Part shown: one piece after another, positions 6,588 through 13,182 of the stretch
How positions within the stretch are numbered: the first letter of the stretch is position 1
Layout of the letters: each line of letters starts with the position of its first letter
Source of the DNA: CAZDSS01 sp964508185
GTDB lineage: Bacteria > Pseudomonadota > Alphaproteobacteria > Sphingomonadales > Govanellaceae
NCBI GenBank assembly: GCA_964508185.1
Contig: CAZDSS010000071.1
Span: forward strand, 1 to 13,182
DNA length: 13,182 nt
Direction: 5' to 3'
Position numbers and translations under genes: made by a program
Notes under the pieces: generated by a model
What the model was told of the DNA's origin: nothing
Database searches by the model: none
What the model saw: only the letters and a program-made list of their open reading frames with translations

Positions 6588-9500
6588 GTGTCGTCCTTGC
6601 GTTCATCCTTCAAGTCCCGTCTTCTCTGCACGTCCTCCTGGACCGGTGCGATGCCGCTGCGGGGTTCCGCCATCGCCATGGCGCTGCTCGCGACATCGGG
6701 GCAAGCCCTTGCGGCCAACGAATGCGGCCCGGACCCCGCGCCGCTTCCCGTGGAATGCGGCCCGGGCGGCGAGCCCTACAACACAGGCATCGTCTATACG
6801 CCTGCCGGCGACATGACCCTGATCGTCACTTCCAACACCTCCATTCAGCCGGCTCCCGGCTTGACGGGCATCTACATCTCCGGCGGAGCGGGGACCAACA
6901 ACATCGCGGTCGAACTCCAAACCGGCGTCACCGTCGAGACGACCGCCATGGGTATCAACGGGATAACGCTCACCGGCGGGCTGACCAGCCCGGCCTCGCT
7001 CGATTTCCGCTCGTCGGGCGACATTCACGTCATCAATATGGACAACAGCTCTGAAGCGGCCGCCGTCTTCCTGGGTCTCTACAACAGTTCTTCCCACGGC
7101 GCCATCTCGGCGGTGCAGAATGCCGGGACCATCGTCAGCATCGACGGCCGCGGCGCCGGCTTCAAGCTCAACAGCTCGGCGGACGGCGCCCTCAATGCCG
7201 AAACCTCCGGCATCATCAGCATCACCGGGCCGGATTCATACGGCATCTGGGCGCAAGGGAGAGGCGACATCTCGATCACCCAGCATGCCGGTGAGATCGG
7301 GATCACGGGCGCCGGCGGCACCGGGATCTACGCCCGCAACTCCTTCGATGGCGACGTCGACGTGGATATCGCCGGCGTCATCGAGATGGACGGCGGCCCG
7401 GGCGTGGGCGTCGCCATATACAAGGACATGGGGCCAGGGGTCGGCGACGTCACCTTCACCCTGCATGACACCGGCGAGATCATCAATCGCGTGAAGGGCG
7501 AGGGCGTGTGGATCTCCCACGGGGGCATGCGCTCCAGCACCGCGTCGGTCGCGGGCCGCATCGAAACCTTCGGCGACGACTCCCTGGGTCTCGCCCTTCA
7601 GGTGCTCAACGGGTCGATGGGCAGCTACCATCTGGTGCAGCTGACGGGGTACGGCGCCATCGAGACCCATGGCGTGAATTCTCCCGGCATCGATTTCGCC
7701 GTGAACGGCATCGGCGACGTGACCGCCCGGATCTGGGGCGACAGCAGCATCACGACGGAAGGCGATCTTTCCCACGGCCTCATGGTCCATGCGCCGGCGG
7801 CGCCGGTGCTGATCGACGTCACCGCCGACGCCGGCATCACGACGGCAGGGGCCGAGGCCCTCGGCATCAAGGCGACGGGCGGCCCGACGCTCCGGATGTA
7901 TCTTCGCGGCCGGATCGAATCCACGGGCGAATTCGCCGCGGGGGTCGCCGCCTTCGACAATACGGGAGACGTGACCATCAATGTGCTGCAGACCGCCAGC
8001 ATCACCGGCGGCTGGCAGGCGGACACGGCGAGCAAGGGCGCGATGAACGCCACCCACGCGGCGGGCCTTCTCGTTGAATCGCCGGCCGCGAGCGCGATCG
8101 TGAACGCAGGCAGGATCGGCGCGGCCTCCGACCGGGCGATCGCCAATTACCGATACGGCACGGCGACCGGCGGCGCGATCGTGGTGGACAACAGCGGGAC
8201 GATCACCGGCTTCGTCGCCTTCTCGGGCGCTGCCGGCAACCGCTTCACCAACGCCGCGGACGGTCTGCTCGATCTTCGCCATCTGGCGGACACGAATGGT
8301 GACGGCGCGCGCGACACGAAGCGCGTCGCCATCTCCGATTTCGGGGCGAATGACTCCGTCTTCGACAATGCGGGCACGGTGCGGCTTGCCGATGTGGCGG
8401 GCGCGCCCGTCGTCGATGCGGCGGGCTATTACCTGCCGACGACCGGCAGCGACCGCCGGGCGCTCGATCCGGCCTTCTACGATCTCGCCCGCAACGGCGT
8501 CACACAGGCGCAGATGGTCAATCTCGGCGTCTTCAGCCATGCGGGCGTCATCGACCTGCGGGGCGACGCCATCGGCAATACGCTGGTCATCACCGGAAAC
8601 AGCGTTGCGAACGGCACGCCCGGCGGCGGGGTCTTCGTGTCCGAGGGCGGCAAGCTCTATCTCAGCGCGGTACTGAACGAGGGCCTCGCCGCCGGGGGCA
8701 CCGTCAACAGCCATGCCGACATGCTGATCGTGGATTCGACACGGCTCGGCAGCGCCGCCACCACCATCTTCGTGAGCTATGATCCCGACGACCTCGGCGG
8801 GCTAACGGACGGGAACGGCATCCAGCTCGTGGAGGTTCTGGACAAGACCGCGTCTGACGCGGACGTCTTCGTCCTCGGCAATATGGTGGCGGCCGGGGCC
8901 TATGAATATGCGCTCCATCACAACGGCGTGGGCGACGATGCGGCGGACGGCAACTGGTATCTGCGCTCGGCCAGGGTCACGACGCCGACGCCGCCCGGGC
9001 CGCCGCCCGCCGACCCCGACGACGATGACGGCGATGACGACGATCAGAGCCCGCCGCCGCCGCCGGTGACCCAGCCGGAGCCGCCCGCGCCCGAATATCC
9101 CGTCTATCGTCGGGAGATCGCGACCTATGTGGCGGTGCCGGCGCTCGCCCATCGCCTCAGCCTCGACATGCTCGGAAGCTTCCATGACCGGGCGGGCGGC
9201 GCGTCCGACGGGCGGCAGGCCTGGGGCCGCCTGTTCGGCTTCGACGGCAGCGTCGGCAGTACCCGCGGCGACCTGGCCCGGCAATACGGCAGGTTCGCGA
9301 GGCGCGGCGCGTCCTACGACCACAAGAGCTACGGCCTGCAGGCGGGCCTCGACCTCTATCGCGACGGCGGCGCGGCCGCCGGCTTCTATGCGGGGGCGGG
9401 GGAGATCAGCGCGCAGGTGGACGCGGTCCATGGCGGCCGCTCCGGCAAGGCGGAACTTGCAGGCTACAGCCTCGGCGGCTACTGGGTGCAGACCGCATCG

Positions 9501-10058
9501 AACGGCGCCTGGTTCAATCTGGTGCTGCAGGGCACGCGCTATGAAGGCGATCTCGACTTCGCGGCGGGCGACAGTTTCGATCCTTCGGGCTGGGCGGTCG
9601 CGGGCTCCGTCGAGGGCGGCCATCCCTTCGCCCTCGGCGCCTTCGTGTTCGAGCCCCAGGCGCAGTTCGTGGTCCAACATCTCGACCTCAAGGGCGGCCG
9701 GGACCGCGTCGCCTCGATCCGGTACGAGAACGGGGAGGCCTATTACGGCCGCCTGGGCGCAAGGCTCGCCCGCACATGGCTTGCGGCCGATGATCGCCCC
9801 GTCACCGTCTCCGGCCGTCTCAATCTGTGGCACGATTTCGACCGCGACGCGAAGACCCGGATCGCGACGCCGGGCGGCCTGAACCCTGCCGATTTCAGGG
9901 CGAGCCTCGGCGGCACCTGGGGGCAGGGGCAGCTCATGGTGTCGGGCCTGCTCACCCCGGCCGTCACCGCCTATGTTTCCGGCGACTACAGCTTCTCGCT
10001 GGATGGCACCGACGCCGAAGGCTTCGGCGGCCGCGTCGGGCTGCGGGTGAGCTTCTAG
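6588..10058 (+). CDS. Autotransporter B: beta-helix passenger with C-terminal barrel (type Va), paralogue of A
   Basis: This 1156-aa protein has the same plan as autotransporter A. The signal peptide ends near ALA/ANECG, followed by NECG...VEC with the only two mature cysteines (C46, C57). Ten coils are centred near residues 182, 210, 237, 265, 298, 325, 358, 388, 417 and 443. A conserved stalk (about 444-799) carries DTNGDGARD (568-576). The linker (about 800-838) holds DDDDGDDDD and runs of proline, and a barrel of about 318 residues ends in Phe. GTG 6588 is chosen because GGGGAG (6573-6578) sits 9 nt upstream and because the resulting length and signal peptide match A. An in-frame TTG at 6513 would add 25 residues ahead of the signal and lacks such a site. 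The passengers share a fold register but differ in surface residues, so the two proteins may present different binding faces. The ligand or host target is unknown, and no enzymatic motif was recognised. Confidence 0.92.
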   Translation: MSSLRSSFKSRLLCTSSWTGAMPLRGSAIAMALLATSGQALAANECGPDPAPLPVECGPGGEPYNTGIVYTPAGDMTLIVTSNTSIQPAPGLTGIYISGGAGTNNIAVELQTGVTVETTAMGINGITLTGGLTSPASLDFRSSGDIHVINMDNSSEAAAVFLGLYNSSSHGAISAVQNAGTIVSIDGRGAGFKLNSSADGALNAETSGIISITGPDSYGIWAQGRGDISITQHAGEIGITGAGGTGIYARNSFDGDVDVDIAGVIEMDGGPGVGVAIYKDMGPGVGDVTFTLHDTGEIINRVKGEGVWISHGGMRSSTASVAGRIETFGDDSLGLALQVLNGSMGSYHLVQLTGYGAIETHGVNSPGIDFAVNGIGDVTARIWGDSSITTEGDLSHGLMVHAPAAPVLIDVTADAGITTAGAEALGIKATGGPTLRMYLRGRIESTGEFAAGVAAFDNTGDVTINVLQTASITGGWQADTASKGAMNATHAAGLLVESPAASAIVNAGRIGAASDRAIANYRYGTATGGAIVVDNSGTITGFVAFSGAAGNRFTNAADGLLDLRHLADTNGDGARDTKRVAISDFGANDSVFDNAGTVRLADVAGAPVVDAAGYYLPTTGSDRRALDPAFYDLARNGVTQAQMVNLGVFSHAGVIDLRGDAIGNTLVITGNSVANGTPGGGVFVSEGGKLYLSAVLNEGLAAGGTVNSHADMLIVDSTRLGSAATTIFVSYDPDDLGGLTDGNGIQLVEVLDKTASDADVFVLGNMVAAGAYEYALHHNGVGDDAADGNWYLRSARVTTPTPPGPPPADPDDDDGDDDDQSPPPPPVTQPEPPAPEYPVYRREIATYVAVPALAHRLSLDMLGSFHDRAGGASDGRQAWGRLFGFDGSVGSTRGDLARQYGRFARRGASYDHKSYGLQAGLDLYRDGGAAAGFYAGAGEISAQVDAVHGGRSGKAELAGYSLGGYWVQTASNGAWFNLVLQGTRYEGDLDFAAGDSFDPSGWAVAGSVEGGHPFALGAFVFEPQAQFVVQHLDLKGGRDRVASIRYENGEAYYGRLGARLARTWLAADDRPVTVSGRLNLWHDFDRDAKTRIATPGGLNPADFRASLGGTWGQGQLMVSGLLTPAVTAYVSGDYSFSLDGTDAEGFGGRVGLRVSF
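8474..8966 (+). repeat. Stalk-coding segment nearly identical to 4841-5318 (direct repeat, copy 2)
   Basis: This is the partner copy in autotransporter B. It is slightly longer because B has a few extra codons (around GLAAGGTVNSH) that A lacks. The flanking passenger (upstream) and linker (downstream) are much less alike than this block. Confidence 0.8.
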
Positions 10059-10076
10059 GCCTGCCGCCTCGGCACG

Positions 10077-10113
10077 AAAAAAAGGCTCCGGAAGATCATC
10101 TTCCGGAGCCTTT
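10077..10113. terminator. Bidirectional intrinsic terminator between convergent genes
   Basis: AAAGGCTCCGGAAG (10081-10094) and CTTCCGGAGCCTTT (10100-10113) form a perfect 14-bp stem with a 5-nt loop. The palindrome in fact extends to 16 bp per arm around one base. An A-run on the left (10077-10083) and a T-run on the right give a U-tract on either strand. It lies 18 nt after the autotransporter B stop and 19 nt from the FKBP gene stop, so it can end both. Confidence 0.9.
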
Positions 10114-10132
10114 CTGCTTTGCAAGCCATTCC

Positions 10133-11038
10133 TCAGCCGAGGATGCGGATCAACTCCACCTCGAAGATCAGGGTGTCGCCCGGCTTAATGAGCTCGCCCG
10201 CGCCGCGGTCGCCGTAGCCCAGTTCAGCCGGCACCACGAGCCGCCATTTGGCGCCCTCGTTCATGAGGGTCAAGCCCTCCTGCCAGCCCTGGATCAGGCG
10301 GTTGATGGGGAACTCGGCCGGCTCGCCGCGCTTGTAGGAACTGTCGAACTCGGTGCCGTCGATGAGCATGCCGCGATAATGCACCTGAACCCGGTCCTCG
10401 GGCTTGGGCCGCGCGCCGCCGCCTTCCACCAGCACTTCGTACTGCAGGCCGCTTTCGGTGACGGTGACACCCGGCTTCTCGGCGTTTTCCTTGAGGAACT
10501 TGCGATTGGCCTCGCGCTCGGCTTCCCGCGCCTTGAAGGCTTCAAGGCGGGCCGCCTGCCATTCTTCCTGGGTCATGACGTCTATCAACTCGATTTCAAA
10601 GGCAAGCGGCTCGTTGGGGGCGACGATGTCGCCAAGGCCCTGTTCGCCGAAGGCGAGCTCGGCGGGGACATGGATGCGCCAGACGGCGCCTTCCTGCATC
10701 TTCGGCAGCACTTCCTGCCAGCCGAACAGGGTGTCGGAGACGAGATGGGTCTGCGCGCCCTCGCGGCGGCTGTCGTCGATGAGCGAGCCGTCGGCGCGCA
10801 TGACGCGGAAATGCACGGTCACATAATCGGAGAGGGTCGGGCTCTGGCCCTTGCCGGGCTGGATCACCTCGTAGCGGACGCCGTTCTCGGTCTCGCCCGT
10901 TTTGGCGGCGCCGGCCGTCTGTTCGACCGCGGGATCCTCGGTCGTCGTCTTGTCGTCGCCGCAGCCCACGAGGAGCGCGCCGCAAGCAAGGGTGATGGCG
11001 AGGGAATGAAGAAGCTGCGCCTTCCTGTTCTTTTGCAT
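10133..11038 (-). CDS. Lipoprotein with two FKBP-type peptidyl-prolyl isomerase domains
   Basis: This 301-aa protein has a signal peptide with lipobox LVGC (lipidated Cys26), an acidic/Thr spacer, FKBP domain 1 (about 53-155), a charged helical linker (about 156-190, rich in Ala, Glu, Arg and Lys) and FKBP domain 2 (about 197-299). Domain 2 keeps the usual active-site residues: Tyr221 in VHYRG, Phe231-Asp232, the tryptophan floor Trp252 in GWQEGL, Tyr275 in AELGYGD and Phe292. Domain 1 has Phe at both tyrosine positions (Phe77, Phe130), keeps Asp88 and Trp107, and may be a weak or chaperone-only domain. The role is probably folding of envelope proteins, anchored in a membrane and facing the periplasm. 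ATG 11038 has AGGAAAG at 11055-11049. The gene starts 20 nt after the paaX stop, so the two are probably cotranscribed. Confidence 0.88.
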   Translation of the reverse strand: MQKNRKAQLLHSLAITLACGALLVGCGDDKTTTEDPAVEQTAGAAKTGETENGVRYEVIQPGKGQSPTLSDYVTVHFRVMRADGSLIDDSRREGAQTHLVSDTLFGWQEVLPKMQEGAVWRIHVPAELAFGEQGLGDIVAPNEPLAFEIELIDVMTQEEWQAARLEAFKAREAEREANRKFLKENAEKPGVTVTESGLQYEVLVEGGGARPKPEDRVQVHYRGMLIDGTEFDSSYKRGEPAEFPINRLIQGWQEGLTLMNEGAKWRLVVPAELGYGDRGAGELIKPGDTLIFEVELIRILG

Positions 11039-11058
11039 CAAGAGCCGTCTTTCCTGCG

Positions 11059-12021
11059 TCAGGAGATGGCGGTGTCCGCGCGGATTCCGCCAAATCGCTC
11101 GTAATAATCGGGTCCCGGACCGCTCAGCGGCCCGTCGGCGGTTTCCACTGCCGCCTTCAGGTAGCTTTCCGTCCTGGCGTCCAGCGCGCGATAGAGATTG
11201 CGCGTCAGAAGCCGGGCCGCGGTCCCCTCCCAATGGGGCGGCAGAAGCGCCTCGGGGAGCTGCGGGTCTCGCAGGGTAATGCGGCGGAACTCATGGATCA
11301 AGAGCGTGCGCGCCCGGAACGCCTGTTCGGGGGTGACGGAGTCATTGTCGCGAAGAGCCTGCCAAAGCGGCCGGAAAAGCTCCAGAAACCGGCCGTAGTC
11401 GGCGGCGAGCTTCTCGAGATCCCAGAAGCGGCGGACGAAGGCGGCGGTGCCGTCGTCATGGCTGAAAAGGTCGCGGCTCAGGGAATGGAGGCGGGCGTCC
11501 ATGACCACCGCCCGCTGGGTGAGGCCGAGATCGTCGAGCTTCCGGCGCAGCTCCTCCGTGGGGATCGCCGTATGGGCGAAGATCGACGGCGCCGCCATGC
11601 CGAAGCCGAGCCAGCCGAGGTTCTGCCGGATGCGGTCGCGCTCCTCCTGCGTCAGGCCGGCGGGATCGATGAGCAGCAGGGTCCAGTTCCCGTCCCAGTG
11701 GGCCGAGCGATAGTCATAGACGCGGTGGAACGCCTCGGCGAAGCGGCGGAGGCTCGTGGGCGTCAGGGAATAGTAGCTCCGCCGCCCGATCTGGATGGAG
11801 GTGAGCCAGTCTTCCTTGGTCAGGCGGAAGGTGGATGTGCGCACCAGGCGCTCGTTGATGCCGAAGGGCGCCATCAGGGCGATGAGGCTGCCGATCCAGA
11901 AGCTGCCGCCACGGGGTGCGATGGAATCACCAAGGACGGTGACGATCAAAGAAGGTGCGCGCGGGCGCGTTTCTTTGATAATCTCGCCAATCATCGCGTC
12001 AATGCGGGTATTTCCTGCCAT
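11059..12021 (-). CDS. paaX: PaaX-family transcriptional repressor
   Basis: This 320-aa protein aligns by eye over its length with E. coli PaaX. The N-terminal winged helix-turn-helix includes GDSIAPRGGSFWIGSLIALM, FGINERLVRTSTFRL and WLTSIQIGRRSYYSL. AHWDGNWTLLLID follows, then the central WLGFGMAAPSIFAH region, and the C-terminal ALLPPHWEGTAARLL and YYERFGG blocks. PaaX represses phenylacetate catabolic genes and is released by phenylacetyl-CoA, the product of PaaK, whose gene ends 640 nt away. The ATG at 12021 overlaps a GGAAG that is too close to serve as an ideal ribosome-binding site; an in-frame ATG at 11994 is an alternative start. The gene is divergent from the isomerase-like gene with a 16-nt gap, so its promoter must lie inside that gene. 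An inverted repeat at 11945-11979 within its own first codons may be an operator. Confidence 0.92.
   Translation of the reverse strand: MAGNTRIDAMIGEIIKETRPRAPSLIVTVLGDSIAPRGGSFWIGSLIALMAPFGINERLVRTSTFRLTKEDWLTSIQIGRRSYYSLTPTSLRRFAEAFHRVYDYRSAHWDGNWTLLLIDPAGLTQEERDRIRQNLGWLGFGMAAPSIFAHTAIPTEELRRKLDDLGLTQRAVVMDARLHSLSRDLFSHDDGTAAFVRRFWDLEKLAADYGRFLELFRPLWQALRDNDSVTPEQAFRARTLLIHEFRRITLRDPQLPEALLPPHWEGTAARLLTRNLYRALDARTESYLKAAVETADGPLSGPGPDYYERFGGIRADTAIS
11945..11979. promoter_or_regulatory. 9-bp inverted repeat inside paaX, candidate operator
   Basis: ATCAAAGAA (11945-11953) and TTCTTTGAT (11971-11979) are perfect inverted copies around a 17-nt GC-rich spacer. The repeat lies within paaX codons 15-26 and 59-93 nt upstream of the divergent isomerase start. 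TTGATA (11975-11980) overlaps its right arm and could be a -35 for that gene, with no good -10. The position suits a repressor site for either gene. It is not a recognisable copy of the E. coli PaaX site. Confidence 0.4.
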
Positions 12022-12037
12022 CTTCCAAGAGGTTCCG

Positions 12038-12628
12038 ATGTCCGTGATCCAGTTCTGGTATGAATATGGTAGCCCCTATTCCTATATCGCGTCGGCGCGG
12101 ATCGAAAAGCTTGCCGAGGCCGCGGGGCGCAAGATCGACTGGCGCCCGTTCCTCCTCGGCCCCATCTTCCGGGCGCAGGGCTGGAACGACACGCCCGCGG
12201 CGCTCTTCCCCGCCAAGGGCCGCCATATGTGGCGCGATGTGGAGCGGCTTTGCAACCATTACGGCATCCCCTACAAGCGGCCGGAAATCTTCCCGCAGAA
12301 CGGCGTGCGGGCGGCGCGCGCGACCTATGTGGCGATCGACGAGGGCTGGGGGCCGGAAATGACCCATGCGGTCTATGACCGCGTCTTCGTGAACGAGAGG
12401 GACATCTCGGATCCCGCCGTCCTCAGGGATATCATCGAAAGCCTCGGCCGCGACGCCGCGGCGGTGCTCGCCAAGGCGGAATCGCCCGAATACCGCGACC
12501 GCCTGCGGGCGGCGACGGAGGACGCCATGGCGCGCGGCATCTTCGGCGCGCCGAGCTTCATCGTGGGAGACGAACTGTTCTGGGGCAGCGACCGCCTGGA
12601 ACAGGCGGTCGCCTGGACGACGCGCTGA
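12038..12628 (+). CDS. 2-hydroxychromene-2-carboxylate isomerase-like protein (kappa-GST/DsbA fold)
   Basis: This 196-aa protein begins MSVIQFWYEYGSPYSYIAS, the N-terminal signature of HCCA isomerases and kappa-class glutathione transferases. Ser12 takes the place of the catalytic or glutathione-activating serine (Ser11 in NahD). The thioredoxin-fold cis-proline is seen in IFGAPSFIVG (Pro172) and is followed by ELFWGSDRLE, typical of this family. There is no CXXC, so it is not a disulfide oxidoreductase. NahD-type enzymes interconvert 2-hydroxychromene-2-carboxylate and hydroxybenzylidenepyruvate in naphthalene breakdown. Beside paaX and paaK the substrate may be another aromatic intermediate, or the protein may be a general glutathione-dependent enzyme. 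AGAGG at 12028-12032, 5 nt before the ATG, sets the start. It converges on paaK, separated by 34 nt without a clear terminator. Confidence 0.87.
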   Translation: MSVIQFWYEYGSPYSYIASARIEKLAEAAGRKIDWRPFLLGPIFRAQGWNDTPAALFPAKGRHMWRDVERLCNHYGIPYKRPEIFPQNGVRAARATYVAIDEGWGPEMTHAVYDRVFVNERDISDPAVLRDIIESLGRDAAAVLAKAESPEYRDRLRAATEDAMARGIFGAPSFIVGDELFWGSDRLEQAVAWTTR

Positions 12629-12662
12629 CGGGCAGGAACTCACGCGCGCGGCGGCCAAGGGC

Positions 12663-13182
<520 letters not shown>

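Noticed and set aside
9827..11104. Plus-strand open frame of 425 codons spanning the end of autotransporter B and the FKBP gene
   Set aside because: It crosses a strong bidirectional terminator, overlaps two clear genes, and encodes low-complexity sequence opposite the FKBP domains.
11795..12037. Upstream extension of the isomerase-like frame
   Set aside because: The family N terminus begins at the ATG at 12038, which has its own AGAGG site; the extension is antisense to paaX.
11233..12063. Plus-strand open frame of 276 codons opposite paaX
   Set aside because: paaX is strongly supported by family motifs; this frame is its antisense shadow.
12629..12662. GC-rich gap between convergent isomerase and paaK genes as a terminator
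   Set aside because: No stem followed by a T-run could be found in the 34 nt.

Overview
The window is GC-rich and almost certainly from an alphaproteobacterium. The strongest evidence is a circularly permuted (two-piece) tmRNA gene near the left edge, together with alpha-type autotransporters and a PaaX/PaaK pair. The genus cannot be read from the sequence.

Left edge (1-420): the first 20 codons of thyA leave on the minus strand, divergent from a permuted ssrA. In ssrA the CCA-ending acceptor piece comes first. It is followed by a 10-nt linker, the coding piece with its acceptor 5' strand, a pseudoknot and the tag reading frame ANDNDRMALAA. A self-complementary TTGCAA is placed so that it could serve as the -35 of both divergent promoters. 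Positions 514-2718 hold a probable two-gene operon on the plus strand: a DUF4136-type lipoprotein and an OppA/SBP_bac_5 solute-binding protein with no permease beside it.

Centre (2719-10113): an AT-rich, inverted-repeat-rich control region precedes two tandem autotransporter genes of nearly equal length (1154 and 1156 aa with the starts chosen here). Both have a signal peptide, an N-terminal two-cysteine motif, ten beta-helix coils in the same register, a strongly conserved stalk with a DxDxDG-type loop, an acidic/proline linker and a 12-strand-type barrel ending in Phe. They diverge most in the N-terminal passenger and the linker, and are nearly identical DNA in parts of the stalk. A strong intrinsic terminator separates them, and a bidirectional terminator follows the second, so each is probably its own transcription unit.

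Right part (10133-13182): on the minus strand, paaX and a lipoprotein with two FKBP domains form a tight pair. paaX is divergent, by only 16 nt, from a 2-hydroxychromene-2-carboxylate isomerase-like (kappa/DsbA fold) gene. That gene converges on the 3' end of paaK (phenylacetate-CoA ligase), which runs off the window. This looks like the margin of an aromatic-acid catabolic locus. A perfect 9-bp inverted repeat inside the start of paaX is a candidate operator.

The most interesting part is the tandem autotransporter pair, which looks like a duplicated surface-protein scaffold with a diversified tip. The tmRNA and the several compact divergent control regions come next. No CRISPR array, insertion sequence or phage gene was seen.
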